NCBI GenBank assembly: GCA_024138025.1
Contig: JAMXBD010004245.1
Span: 1-64,000, forward strand
From: Combretum micranthum
Lineage: Eukaryota; Streptophyta; Magnoliopsida; Myrtales; Combretaceae
Reading direction: 5' to 3'
DNA: 64,000 nt
The notes under the pieces: model-generated
The model's input: only the letters and a program-made list of their open reading frames with translations
Told to the model about the DNA's origin: nothing
The model's database searches: none
Program-made: the position numbers and the translations under genes
Shown here: piece after piece, positions 1 through 12,381 of the stretch
Numbering within the stretch: position 1 is the stretch's first letter
Layout: every line of letters begins with the position of its first letter

Positions 1-836
1 ATCAAGAAATTTAGAGCTAGAATTAACTTAAGGTCCCTAGTAAGGTTACTCAATTAATTTGTAAAAGCTTAAATGATTTATATTTTTCAATTTAGTCATT
101 TTGAGAGCTATGTAATCTCATATGAAGGTTCAAATGATGATCATAACTAGATGATTTTTCCTTGTGCTCAATCTAATCAAAACAAAACAAAAATTAAAAT
201 GAAAACAACCATGTGCTTAGAGTTAAAATGGGAAGGGGTTGGTCTCTCAAAAGAGCAATTTTGACCCCTATTTCAATTTTAAATAAGCCATTAAAAAAGA
301 AGAAGAAGAAGCAATGAAAAGATAGGGGCAAAAATCCCTCTAATGGAAAATGTAAATATTAAGGTAAAAACCTTCCCTCTGCAACTTTGAAGTACATAAA
401 TAAATAATAAGAATGAAATGTAAAACACAAATAAGGAAAGAAACTTAGGGGATGAACTGATGTATATGCCTTCATTTTTTATTATGATGCTTAGAGAGAT
501 GATTAATGAACTACATACCTATATGTATAAAGGTATAAAGTTTATTGAGTTCCTCTTACTTTGTTTGATCTTTTGAGTAATTTTTGCTTTAGAATTCTTA
601 ATTAAATAATAAAGGTAAAAGCTGATCTACTTAGATAAATTTTATGATTTCAGCAGAAGTGACTTTAGCATAGTTAGTGAAAATGATTAAATATTTAAAA
701 TGCTAAGGTGATTTGAACTTAATTGATCCAGTCAAATTTCCATTTATGATTTATTTTTTTGTAAAAAGAGTCTTGCTTGATTGTACTGAATTGATATTTG
801 CTTGAGGACAAGCAAACACTTAAGTGTGAGGGAATT
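1..836 (+). other. 3' internal end of a Ty3/gypsy-like element, non-coding
   Basis: No credible coding frame is present. The last bases, about 822-836, form a purine-rich tract (aagtgtgagggaatt) directly followed by a TGATAAG start, as expected for a polypurine tract next to a 3' LTR. The preceding 'cttgaggacaagcaa' at 801-815 is familiar from the 3' ends of plant gypsy elements (recalled, not searched). The 5' part of the element would lie to the left of the window. Classification is inferred. Confidence 0.4.
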
Positions 837-2357
837 TGATAAGTCTATTTTACTCTATTTTATTCGTAGGAATTTAGGCTTAATATAATACATTTTTTGA
901 TAAATTCTTATGAATCTTGTGCTTTTATTGTTTAAATATTATTTTCAACTTCCAGAATCAAAAGAAGAAGACATAAAGTGTTTTAGATCAAATTTGGAGC
1001 AAACCAACAACTATGCAAAGCAAAACATAGCCAAGGCCTGCAAAAGATTCATCAAGGGCAAAACAAGGAAAATGGCTTATCGTGCCCTAGAATCGAGCCT
1101 TCGACTCTAGCCACAACCATTATGGGACTTCGGCACTTGTACTTCAATGAATAGAACGATCGAGTGCTGTCATCGAGCCATCAATGAACTCAATAGTACT
1201 CTGTGGTTGAATTTGGACAAGAATTCGAGCTTTTTAGTAGAAGGCCACAGCTTAAGTTGAGCCCTGACGTCCAAGCAACACTCAAGCCCTCGACCGTAAA
1301 CCACAAAAGTTGACCTTATGAAGTAGCATTTAATATGTACTCGTGAAGATCAGGAAGAATTCGATTATAAAGAATCTGCCACGTCAGTGAATAAAATTCT
1401 CATAATTTTCTATGCATCTAGCCTATAAATAAACATGCATAGATGCTTAATAAGCAATTTAAAGTATCTGTAACAAATTTCTAACTTAGATTTGAGAGAA
1501 AATTCTTGGACAAAAAAATTGTTTTTTCTTGCTAAGAAATCTCAAAGTTTTATGGCTAAATTCATTATAAACCCAATGTTTGTTTTTGCAAGACTCTGTG
1601 CTTAATTTGTAATTTCATCTTTAATTGCATCCATGGAGAAATAATCAATAGCTTAGGGTTTGTGAATCCACGACCTAATTCATGTGATTGCAAAGTGTTT
1701 TAATGATTATCACTAGGTACTTATAATTAGTAGCTAAAACCTAATTTCGTGGTCTAAATGCATGGTACACCTTTTAGATTCATGCTAATTTCAACTAAAT
1801 AGATTGAGAGATTTTTTTTTTTTTTTTGAATATATCTTGGCTACTAATGGAGTTGCTTATAATCAGCTTGAGAGAGAGGTGGTGAAACTTTTTATCGCTT
1901 TTTTTTTTTTAAATTCATTAGGTTGGTTTTAAAATAAAGGATTCTTAAACTTTATAAGGATCTAGATTGATGATATCTTATGAAGAGATTTCGGTAGCTA
2001 ATCAAGATTTAGAGTTACTACCTTGAAAGAGGCTTTAACTTACCCTAGTAAATCGACAGTGCAAATATACCAGTGCACAACTCTAAGAGTTTGTTAAGAA
2101 ATCACATGATAGAGACTTGGTGAAGCAATCCTTAAGGCTTTTTCTTGTATTAACAAACTTATCTTAAAATTTGCCCTAAAAATATGTATATATTCATTAG
2201 CCTAGTTTAACTTTTGTTTTTATTATACTTTACTGAATTTTCTTTGGCTAAATAATCGATCAAAAGTGAGTATTGTAGATTCCAACGATCCCTTGGAATA
2301 CGACTTAATATTTTCTATGCTTTTTCTTTGGCTAAATGTTTTTTTGTAATATACACA
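837..2357 (+). repeat. Probable 3' LTR of a Ty3/gypsy-like element
   Basis: The repeat starts TGATAAG after a polypurine tract. It contains a TATA-like 'cctataaataaa' near 1428, which may be the LTR promoter. No second copy is in the window, so the right edge is only estimated from a CA near 2357. A 66-codon open frame at 910-1110 lies inside it and has no recognisable domain, so I do not call it a gene. Confidence 0.45.
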
Positions 2358-4180
2358 TGAATAATGTATAAAGAAGGATAAGAGTGTCCAATGAGATAAA
2401 ATTATAAGGTTAATATGGACAAAAATCTAAATATAGAGATATTTTGATCACATGACAGACACATGATGGAAGATAAAAAGACACAAATCTTTCATATATT
2501 CCTCCTTTGTTTCTTCTTCAAAATAAAACCCTAAACCTAGATATTTTTTTCTCTAAGAGTTCCTAGCCGCCAAAGGGATTCTAAAGCCAGATCAGGTAAT
2601 TGAATCCTCATCTCTGCTTTAGGATTTCATAGAATATCGGTTTTTCTTAGGGTTTTTCTTTTGAATTGAAGGTGGAATTAGAGAATCTCTCCATCGGTTT
2701 GGGGATCCAATTCCATTGATTAAAGGAGATTTTGAGATCAATATTAGGTAAGTTTTGTATATCCTTAATCTTGTCATTATGAATTTATGATTTTTTATGG
2801 CTTTGCCATGAACAATGTGAAATGGAATTTTAGGGTTTGTAGGAGTTGTTAGAGAAATCTATTCTATTGGAGATTTTGTGTTTAAGGAAGATTGAGGATC
2901 AAATTTAGGTAAGTTTGATATATTTATAATCTTTAAGATATTATGGTTATGAGTTGTGTTAATTTCTGAATTTCTATCATTGAATGAAATTCTAGGGTTT
3001 AGGAAAATCTTGAGGAGATTTGTTATTTTGGAGGAGTTTGATATTTTGATTAAAGGATAAAGGTGTGAATTTCTGATTTTGTTGAGATTAGGATTTAGAT
3101 GGAGTTTGAATTAGAATTATGTTATGAAAATATTATTTTGAAATCTATATGTCCATATTGTCAGATTCTGGTGAAATAAGGTTTGATTTTAAAGGAGATT
3201 TTGGTGATTTAGAATCCCGTTTTTTGGAATTTGATTCAAGTATAACCTTACCTTATTTGTTGCATGTGCTTGTAGGTTTAGATCTGCTTGTTGTATCTGC
3301 ATAGGATTAGAATATCAAATCAATTAAATTACATATGACATATTAAATTGTTTTGCTGTTTATGTTTGGCTTTGGTTAGTAAAGACCACGTAGAATGTGA
3401 TATTAATGAGCACCTAATGAGCTATGTGCGAGGTTGTCCCGAGTAGACTCGTGCATAGAAAAGATTCAATAGATTATGTTTTGATAGAGGTCGCGTGTGT
3501 GGATGATTCTCTAACACCAATATATGTATAATTACCTATTTTATATATTGATTTTTTTCCAACAGTCATGAGATACTCTAGGTTTGGAACTAGAGTACTA
3601 TGGTTCTGAACTGTGTTACTTGCCGGCTAATTTAAGATAAGAAATGGTGTTTGTTGCATTAGAAATAGTTGCACTTGATTATGTATGTTGTGTGTGCATA
3701 TGCATTTGTGTGTGGTTTGACGTACTAGGCGATTTCACTCATTTTTTTATCATTTTTCAGGAGTAGGTGAGGATCCGATTATGTTTAACCTATCAGGATA
3801 TGATATCTATATGGATGATGGAAATGACACTAATGGAATGGATTATCCTGCTAACTTCTGGACTGTTATGGATCTTAAATATAGACTTGAAAGATGATAT
3901 GAAGTTTTGCAAATTTTTCTTTTATAAACTTTGATATTGTTATAAATTTTTTTTTGAGTTTTTAGACTATTAGTTATGTTGGCTATAGTTTATGTCAACT
4001 AGATATTTATCTTTAGGAAATTTTTTTTTGTGAGATAACTTAAACAGGTAACCTTTATGAGAGTTTTTGAAGTATTATATATTATCTAATTATGGATGAA
4101 AATTATAGCCTTGGCGTGTTCTTATAAAGAAAATAACACGTGGTGAGTTGTAATGTTCATATTTTAAGGCGTTACATTTT
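2358..4180. repeat. Non-coding repeat region, possible solo LTR
   Basis: No open frame of note. Two imperfect tandem units of about 165 bp start near 2718 and 2880, each containing an 'attaggtaag'-like stretch. The right end carries 'taatgttcatattttaagg' followed by 'cgttaca' at 4170-4176, which resembles the 3' termini of some plant gypsy LTRs. No matching second LTR or target duplication was found, so this assignment is tentative. Confidence 0.3.
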
Positions 4181-4181
4181 T

Positions 4182-4700
4182 TTAACCGAACAACAAACCG
4201 ACCAATCTATGAATTTCATTAGTGAGTCTTGTTATCATAGTGGATGGTAGTGCATTTGAATTAAGCATTTTTTTTTTCTTTTCTTTTTTTTTTTTTGTTT
4301 CGTTTTGCATTTGAAAGCAATGATTTGTTTTTCTCCAAATTCCTAAGATGATGAGAAAATTTTGGAATGTCCATTTCAACATGTCTTTGCGTTATATTCT
4401 TCACCTTTTAGGGCATAGTCGAACGTCTTTCTCCCATGAGGAAAAGGAGAAAAATCATATTTTAATTTTTGAGAAGAACATTTATGAAACTAGAAAATCG
4501 CTTACTCTAGGGTCATTATGATATTGGCGGATATAAAAAGCACTCTTCAACCCTGCAATAATAAAGTAGAGCTTAACAACATAGTATCAGACATCAATGC
4601 AGAATGGAAACTTAGCTACCGGTAAAATTTACTCGGTAAAACTCACTTTGTGTCATTCTCATATTTAGGTTAAAAAAGAGATTAAAAAGGGACTTAATTC
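4182..4700 (-). pseudogene. Relic A of unidentified gene X
   Basis: Read on the minus strand, this segment shares short coding-like blocks with 7690-7880, 8990-10150 and 45255-45660. One is the peptide HKCSSQKLKYDFS, which matches HQCSSQELKYAFS in the copy at 9.8 kb. Several stops and a poly-pyrimidine insertion near 4268-4296 break the frame. The 66-codon minus ORF at 4182-4382 is a fragment of this relic. The function of X is unknown to me. Confidence 0.45.
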
Positions 4701-5199
4701 ACATGCTTTATATATAACTGATCTTTTTTGGAAATGTTCTTATTAAGGTTTGTTTATTTTATTATATTCTGGTAATTTTGATATGATATTTTACCATATT
4801 TAAATAGATATTTATTAAGAAATAGATAATGATGAAAAACTAATAGTTTTACTTATAAATAACCTAAAAATATATATGATACCGAGAAAAATACCTTAGA
4901 TGTCAGTTAAGTTACAAATACAGATCAGATACCAATAGGATATAGATAAAAGTACCTTAGATACCTATCAACCAAATTACATCAAGAATTAGCGACCAGA
5001 ATAGAAATCAATGGTTGAAAATCTTTTTTTTTTCCTCGGTGGAAGGCAAGTAAATTGCAGGAAAAAGGTAAAAAACATCTTCCCTTGATTTCAAACTACA
5101 CTTTCTGAGGTTCTTCCATCAAAGGACTTTGTTTTCACATTGGACACTGTCATAACAGCACAAGCACAGGTACATTTTCTTTTTCACCAGTACATTCCC

Positions 5200-6750
5200 A
5201 AAAGCCATTTATAAATAAATTATATTTAAAACAATCTCTAAATAGATTTCTTTTATAAACTTTAAAAAATAAATCTATTATTTTCATTGAATATATATAT
5301 ATATATATATATTCAATGAAAATACGACATGGTACAGATCGTTTAACCAGTTGGATAAGTAATCTTCAAGCCACAATTTTTCTATCATTGACATCCTACA
5401 GGCTCTAATAGAGAAGGCAGAAATAGGCTTATTATGCTAAGTGTTACTCTCCTGGCCAAAAAATTAGTCCCACGTCAAGGGCTATTCTAAATTGAGGTCA
5501 CATGTTTCCCACAAGAAAAAAAGACAAATTACGTGACGAGGAATCCATGCTATACTCTGCAATTTTGCCTGGTCTTTCTTATTGGGCTTGGGTTAGGGTT
5601 TTGATATCCCATTAGTCCATCTACCTTGTTTAAAAATTTTAGTGAAGTCGTATTCTTATCCCCCATGCCAAGGGCCCAACTTCTACAATTGCTTGCTGGG
5701 TTGTCTTAGTCCTCTTTTAAGTCTTCATGCAAAAATTGACTCCAAGTCAACCATGTGTGGCCATAGAAAAGGTGTGAAAAAGATCTTTAAAAAAAAAAAA
5801 GAAAAGAAAAGAGGAATTAAAAGAAACTGAAAAAACAAAAAAGGTTGATTCGTTAACCATAGAAAAAGGTATGTGTTACACGAGCTAATTTAGCCGGTAG
5901 AGTTTGACTCTTACAAACATAGAAAAGCGATTAGAGGCATGCCGGGGGTTATCCGGTGCGACCACTCTGATATTTAAGTTAGTCCATAAGTCTTATTTTC
6001 TCCCAAGAGTCTTTACTTAGGTAAAATAAGGTGGCTCTCTTTCCCCTATAGTTTTATGTTTATACTAGAATGGGGTCCACCGTATCTTTTTTATTAGGGA
6101 AAATCTACACTTGGTAGCTAACCTGGTACCCAAGGTGAAGGGGGTGCCTAAGCTAAAGAGTTGTGACTGCATAGAGTGTGGCCAAGCTAATGATGTTCCC
6201 TCCAGTCCTGAGGTGGGACATAAGTGTTTCTTGGCCTACGAGTTTAGGCGACTGGGTGGAAATCAACCTCAGGTGGACTTAGACTTATAAAGGTGGCTAG
6301 TAGGTGAGTCCAAGAAAAAACTTTCAAGGTCGAGCTCACATGAGGGTCTCCCACCAATCTCTTTATAAGCTAACGTAGGTCACATTTCAGATTTATTAAG
6401 GCTGAGGTGTCATCAGGTGTTGATCTTTTTTAGACTGGCAAAGCTAATGTCCTACTGAGTGTCTAGGTCCATGTGTGGTATAAGTAGGCCAAGCAAGCTG
6501 AGGTCTATATTTTACCATCAACAATGTGGAAAAGAGACAAAAGTAAAAGAGAAACATCAAATGATGTGCTGGTCATACAAGAAAAAAAAAAAAGAAGTGG
6601 AGAAATATGAAAAAGGAGCAAAGTGATTAGGAAACACCAGTAGACGATTTTAAGGAGTGAAGTTGAAGACATCATCGATATAAACACGTGAGCTTTTTCA
6701 CAACTCTTTCTTCTGCTTTAGGTAGTAATTTATGTTTTCATTTTTTGTTC
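5200..6750 (+). promoter_or_regulatory. NLR-type promoter/leader, copy 1 (degenerate)
   Basis: This copy is homologous to 13720-14550 and to 53600-53868 plus 58336-58670. Shared landmarks are 'ggcttattatgctaag' near 5426, 'caacttctacaattgcttgc' near 5678 and the exon-end motif 'ttctgctttag' followed by gtagt at 6711-6726. The TATA box found in copies 2 and 3 is missing here: the matching place, near 5590-5610, reads 'gggttagggttttgatatcc'. A 648-bp insertion splits the leader at 5876-6523. No NLR coding sequence follows, so this copy is probably dead. Confidence 0.55.
5876..6523. mobile_element. 648-bp insertion, possible solo LTR
   Basis: Promoter copies 2 and 3 lack this stretch. It is flanked by the five bases ATGTG on both sides (5871-5875 and 6524-6528), which fits a target-site duplication. 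The insert ends in ACCATCAACA, and its left edge reads TGTTACACG if two TSD bases are counted. That gives TGTT...AACA-like termini, typical of an LTR. There is no open frame inside. Confidence 0.45.
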
Positions 6751-7689
6751 TATTTTTAAGTAACATTTTTATATTTGACACATTCTTATTAATGGATGGT
6801 GTTATGTCATCTAACGGTGTTATTTGAGGTAGTGATGGCGTACATGAAAGGTTGAATTGGGTAGTAAATTGACAAATGGAAAGTCTACAAAGTTAATTGG
6901 ATATTTAGGTAAAGTTTAGGTAGTATTAATGACATTAGCCCTAAAATATATGAGTTACTTTGAAACTGTAAATAAAGGAAATGTATTTTCATAAAATTAA
7001 CCTAACATTTGAAAATAAGTTACTTTTCTAGAAAACTTTTTCATTAAAAAACTATTTTCATTAACAAATACTTTTCTCAAAACAAAAGAAGCCTTAGTCA
7101 CACTCGATTGTCCCTGACTTAATTGGTTGGACGCATTATACTCAACTAGACTTCCTTGCTCAACCTAAACCCCTGCTCGGACCACATTGCGCTAGTCTCC
7201 CACATGCATAAAACATGGCATATTAATGGCCTCCCAGCTACCAAGCATGTGACCTCAACGATCCCACTACCTCCACGAATCGATACCCATCACCTATGAC
7301 AATCTACAAATACTCCTCTAAGATGTCCCCTAATGAGTAGTATGGTAACCTCTACACATTTGTTTGTGATAAACACTAATTGATCATAATTTATAAGTGC
7401 TAAAACATGCTTTAATTAGTCGTTTTAATGAATAATATTATGAAAATAGCAATTAAAATACTTCATGTTTAATTTTGGGCTTTCAAATTGTATTAGAAGA
7501 CAAAAGAAAACATTTAACCAAGTTATATGTGATTTGGAAGTGATTTAATTCTAGGCAAAAAAATGTAATTTCATGATAGACACAAGATAAATACAGCGGT
7601 GTCTTAAGTTGTGTCATTGATGGTATGAAAAAATGAAAGGAAGGAAATCAAGAAATGCTAGCCAAGAAAGACATGACTACAGACACATG
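6751..7689. other. No gene seen
   Basis: AT-rich sequence between promoter copy 1 and the next X relic. I see no coding frame, RNA gene or clear element ends. If copy 1 once drove an NLR, its coding body has been deleted from here. Confidence 0.5.
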
Positions 7690-7880
7690 ATTTTTTACAA
7701 GCACTTGAAGGCTTGCGCGAAGACAATCTCAATACTGGTTATTTTATTGTTTCGTTTTGCAATTGAAACCCCTTGTTCACATGATTTGTTTTTCTCCTGG
7801 CTCCAAACATTAGAAAATTTGGAATGTTCATTTCAACATGTCTTTACCTGTAGACTTTACCCTATGATCTTCTATTAAGA
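7690..7880 (-). pseudogene. Relic B of unidentified gene X
   Basis: This short segment is collinear with 9460-9690 in relic C. Shared stretches are 'tacaagcacttgaagg' at 7698, 'cgttttgcaattgaaacc' near 7753 and 'ggaatgttcatttcaacatg' near 7822. The plus-strand ORF at 7633-7878 is antisense to this homology and is not considered real. Confidence 0.4.
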
Positions 7881-8989
7881 GTATCCTATCTCTATCTCGA
7901 AGTTCTTAACACAAAATCCTATGCAAAAAATTTCATTTTTTGAGATCTTACAAAATGAAAGATGTCCTTAAAATTTTACCAGATCGTTTTTGAAGCACTG
8001 GTTCGCAACTTTTCTTTTTTCCATATATTATTCCTAATTGGTCAAATCGTTGCGGCTTCACCTTCCAATTCCAGCCTTTATGTTTTTTTTTTTCCTCGCA
8101 ATTTCACTCTTCAATTAATTTTCCAGTCATTGTGAATTGCGCAACGATTGTATGCAACTACAAAATCAGATGATTTTTTTTAAATAACGATAAACTAAAT
8201 ATTAATTAATAATTTATTTATGGGTATTTTTCATTTTCATTTCATTTATTCTTACATAATTTATAAATTATTATTTACATTAATACCACTTGGAAAAAAA
8301 AGAGTATCATGTAAAATGTGTATGGAATCCATAAAATCTTTAAAAAATTATGAAGGACCATGTTGAAGGATCTAGGGATAAAATGATGAGGTTCTTAAAA
8401 AAGAGAAGTCCTTCAGAAACTGATATGGTGCCCTAAGTACCCTCTAAAGGTTATTTGGATTATGGATGCTCTAAGGAAAATAATTCTGATGAAACTTGAA
8501 AATTACCTAAGCAAGTGTGATTTTGACATCGCTAGATATAGCAGAAAACAAGCCATCCAAACAGATTATAACGCATGTTTTTCATCTATATCTTGTTTTT
8601 ATCTAATCTACATATGTATTTTACATGTATCTAATATGTATAGTTTATTTGTAAGTAAAAATATATGTTTTCATCTGATATCTTTTTTACAAATGGTCTT
8701 ATTGAAATATACATAAAATAGATATTAAATCGATACTAAACCAACAAAACAAACACATCCTAGTGAGGAAATCTCATTCTCTCTCACAAGTGATTTGCAT
8801 AAAAGGACTCCTCTACATTGCTAGATTTACCTACTATGGTGGTTGTGACCCGAAATTTCTTATAGGATACATAGGAAATGACATAATTTTATGTTTAGTA
8901 ACCCTACACGGCCTCACCAAGTTCAGTATAGCATACACTATGTAGATACCCATGTGGTTGTCTTAACAAGTTTCTGGACCCCATGCAAT
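7881..8989. other. No gene seen
   Basis: AT-rich sequence. ORFs at 8462-8716 and 8763-8945 have no recognisable domain and no conserved paralogue in the window. I treat them as chance frames. Confidence 0.45.
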
Positions 8990-10150
8990 ATGTCATGATA
9001 TATCCTAGGCCTTTACTACTGGGCTGACCCCTTGGGAGTAACCGAATGTCCATTCTTTGGTCTAAACAATTGACACTTTGGGGGGATAGTAAGACCTTTT
9101 CTTGCACAAGTCTGTATGATTTAGCCCTTCAACATTTCTGCGGTCTGGAGTAGTCTCTTTGCTCTCACTTAGCATATTTGTTGACACATTGAGATCATCA
9201 CGTAGGTCTAAAGATGAGCCAACACTAAAAAATCCAGATATAAAGTCATAACCTTCTCTATACCCTTTAATCTCTATTCTTGATGCTTGCCATGTAACAT
9301 TCTGAGGTTGATTTTGATTGTCTAAACAAGCTTGTGTTGGTTACCAAAAGCTTGGCTTGGAATATTCAGAGAGTTCTGCTATGTAATATGGCTTTTCCTT
9401 TGAGTCTCACTAGTCTTAGTTGATGTAGTACCCGTAAATATGCTAGTCTCTGGATCTTTACAAGCATTTGGAGGATTGCGCAACAATGATCTGCTAACTT
9501 TACTATTTCCTGTTATCAAAGTGGAAGATGGCACTTTTGGATTAATCATGTCTATGTCTTGTTTCGTTTTGCAGTTGAAACCTCATTGCACACATGATTT
9601 GTTTTTAACCTGATTCCCAAGATGAAAAGAAAATTTGGAATGTTCAAGTTCATATGTCCTTCCCTTATTGTCTTTACCCCTTGATCTTGATACTAATGGT
9701 GGAAGCTTGGGAGAAGATGAACATTGAAGGTCATAGTCCAAGATGTTGCTTCCATCAATAAAATGAGAAAAGGCATATTTTAACTCCTGAGAAGAACATT
9801 GATGAAACCTGAAAATTGCCTATGCTGGTCTCATTTTGAAATCGGCAAATATAGAAAAGTTAATGGCTTTTGACTTAGGAAGGAAAGCTCAATCCTACAG
9901 GTGATTCATATGAAACCACTCCTCAACATTGTAATAGAAAAGCTCACCATCATAGTAATGGACATGAATGCAGAAAGGAAAATTAGTTGCTAGAAATAAA
10001 CATTTTCAGTAAAACTCACTCTGTTTTATTCTCATGGTTGGGTTCTAAGGCGAGATCAGCCTACATTGTTGCTTCAATCTCATCCTAAATGTAAATAAAC
10101 AGGTAGAAAAACACTAAGAAGAGAGTTTTATTACTTTAAGAACAGTCTAC
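8990..10150 (-). pseudogene. Relic C of unidentified gene X (longest copy)
   Basis: On the minus strand one frame stays open from 9819 down to 9382 except for a single TGA at 9583-9585, giving blocks of 78 and 67 codons. After a TAG at 9379-9381 and a frame shift, a 92-codon block runs from 9340 to 9065. Recognisable peptides are HQCSSQELKYAFSHFIDG, RNPPNACKDP, EGYDFISGFFSVGSSLDL and NMLSESKETTPDRRNVEG. The composition is rich in Ser, Thr and Asn, as in many plant regulatory proteins, but I cannot name the family. A further exon-like piece at 10053-10103 matches the open peptide LFAYIQDEIEATMWADL at 45598-45648, with two stops here. Homology continues weakly to about 10830. Confidence 0.5.
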
Positions 10151-10321
10151 AATCTCTTAAGCATTTTAATGCAATGCATTTATCTATTTAACTTCATGCT
10201 TATTAAACATTACGGGTGGTTAAGAAGAATCTCTCTGCTATGTCGTGTTTGGAGACATTTGGATCTTTATTTCTATTTATAAGAAGAGGTTCTTTAACTT
10301 GATAATTCCATTATAACCCAA

Positions 10322-10362
10322 GGTTGAGGTTGTAGTTGTGGTTGTAGTTGTAGTTGTGGTGA
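10322..10362 (+). repeat. GTTGTA/GTTGTG minisatellite
   Basis: A short run of imperfect 6-bp units (ggttgt, agttgt) lies within the X/NLR spacer. Confidence 0.7.
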
Positions 10363-10829
10363 AATAATCGGGTTGAACTTGAACATGGTCTTGTTTATTA
10401 GATACATATCAAGTAAATTACATCAAAGATAAGCCACCAGAACAGAACTGAATAGTTGAAAGTAATATTCTTTTGAAATGCAGCCTGCAAGCAACCTGCA
10501 GGAAAAACCAACATGAAAAACACATATAAGATGAACATGTTAAGCCTATTCAGTGAAGACTTCAAAACTCGTGGGCTTTATGGAGTAGGAAAGACATGTA
10601 TCATATGTATGTTCTCTTGATCCAAGAGTCCCCAAATAGCTAGAGCTAGTTCCTGGTAATGCAACTTCCTTCTCGATCCAAAATTAAACAAGCCTACGCC
10701 GAACAATAACATTAATATGATAGATTGAGATATATTATACTTTCATTTTGCTCCCTCTCCAATCAAAAACTCCATTCTGTGCACAGATTCGAACCGGATA
10801 AAACATAAAAACCTATTCCCCTGATTTAA

Positions 10830-11799
10830 ACTATACCTTCCCAAACTTCGTTCCATCTTCAACAAACAATTCTCCCCTGCCCACCTCAAAAGTTCAAACC
10901 TTTTTGTTGATAATTCAATATATTACACAAATAGATATAGCTAGTTACCTCTCCCATTAAATATAAATCCATCCTCAGCAAAAAAACAAACACGACATAC
11001 AATTTGATCTAACGTTTGTCGGCTGGGGAAGAAGAACAAAGGAAAGAAGCAAATTGAAGATAAGGAAAAAGAAAGTACGATTGCCCCGTGTGATCCGAGT
11101 ATAAAGGGAAATGTAATCGTATGTGAAGTGGCTAGTGGGCCTTGAGCATAGATGGGCCAAAATAAATAAATAGGCCAATGGGTTTACTTATATCCAATGG
11201 GCTGCTATAATTCAGTATTATCAGTAGTTAATCATTAATAGTTAGAAGTAATATGAATTGCTGTTGGAGATCTGTACGAATTGTAACGAAAAAATCATTG
11301 AAGAATCAGTAGTACTGTACTAGTGGTGACATGGCAGGATTATTCATTAGGCCATCACCTAGATCATAGGCTATTAATACGCTTATATTGTGTAAAATTC
11401 AGCATAAAAGAATTATTGAAATACAATTTTCCCTAAGTTCGTATTTGAACTTCTACTTGAATCCGAGTAGTGCATTCCATTTTATAATCTATAGGCATCA
11501 CAATTAAACCCTATTCCCAACATTCTAGAATACTTTCAATCACATTTGTTTTTCTATATCAACACATGGTAACCCACACTTTCCATGTTAAAGTTTCAAA
11601 CTTTATTGACAATGAAGAAGAAAGACAAAGTGGCATCACAAAAGGTGCATGTAGATTGATTTGCAGCTAAAAAAAAAAAAAAAGTGAAAAAAAGATGTTT
11701 AAAGAAAAAGGGTACCAGAAAAGCCCAATGACCAGTCTTGCTCTTCTTTGTGTTCTCCATTGGAAAGCAGGTAGGGCTTAAAGATAGGAGCTTTAGTTG
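10830..11799. other. No gene seen
   Basis: Spacer between X relic C and the hAT-type element. It is AT-rich with a poly-A run near 11669. The minus ORF at 10975-11178 has no domain and no support. Confidence 0.45.
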
Positions 11800-11807
11800 C
11801 TATTCCA

Positions 11808-12373
11808 TAGGGATGCAATCGGGGCGGGTTCGGGACGGGTTTTTTGAAATCCGAACCCGACCCGAGTCCTTAATGGGTGTCCCAAAACCCGAGAAAAACC
11901 CTATCGGGTTTTTTTTGTCAATCCCAAAACCCGACCCGCTAGAATTTAAGGAACCCATAACCCGACCCGACCCGACCCGGCTCCAAGATTTTTAATTTCT
12001 TTCTTAAAAAAAAAAAATCAAAAGAAAGAATTTTGTTTTAAGTTATTAATGATACAAACACTTATATTGAAAGAATGAATTTTGGACAATAATATCATAT
12101 AAAATGATGCAAACACTTCATTTCCACTTACTTTCACATATATATAATATAAATAGGATCCTTGCTTTAATAACTTAATATTTTTAATTTTTTAATATTT
12201 TGAATTTATATCGGGTCGGGTTTTCCCAACGGGTTACATAATAAACCCAAAACCCGATCCTATAACTTATCGGGTTTTTTTTTAATCCCAAAACCCGTCC
12301 CAAAACCCTATAGGGTTTTTAGTGGGTTTGGCGGTCGGGTACCCTATAACGACCCGCCCCACTTGCATCTCTA
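11808..12373. mobile_element. 566-bp hAT-type non-autonomous element
   Basis: The left end tagggatgcaatcggggcgg and the inverted right end tagagatgcaagtggggcgg form a terminal inverted repeat of about 20 bp with few mismatches. The flanking 8-bp direct repeat is ctattcca (11800-11807) and ctattccg (12374-12381), 7 of 8 identical. An 8-bp target duplication and TAGGG-like ends are hallmarks of hAT transposons. The ends carry clustered CGGGT/ACCCG subterminal repeats, and the centre is AT-rich and non-coding. The ORF at 11738-11995 runs through these repeats and is an artefact. Confidence 0.8.
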
Positions 12374-12381
12374 CTATTCCG

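Noticed and set aside
910..1110. 66-codon ORF as a gene
   Set aside because: It lies in a probable gypsy LTR and has no recognisable domain.
11738..11995. 85-codon ORF rich in Pro/Arg
   Set aside because: Most of it is translation of the subterminal repeats of a hAT-type element.
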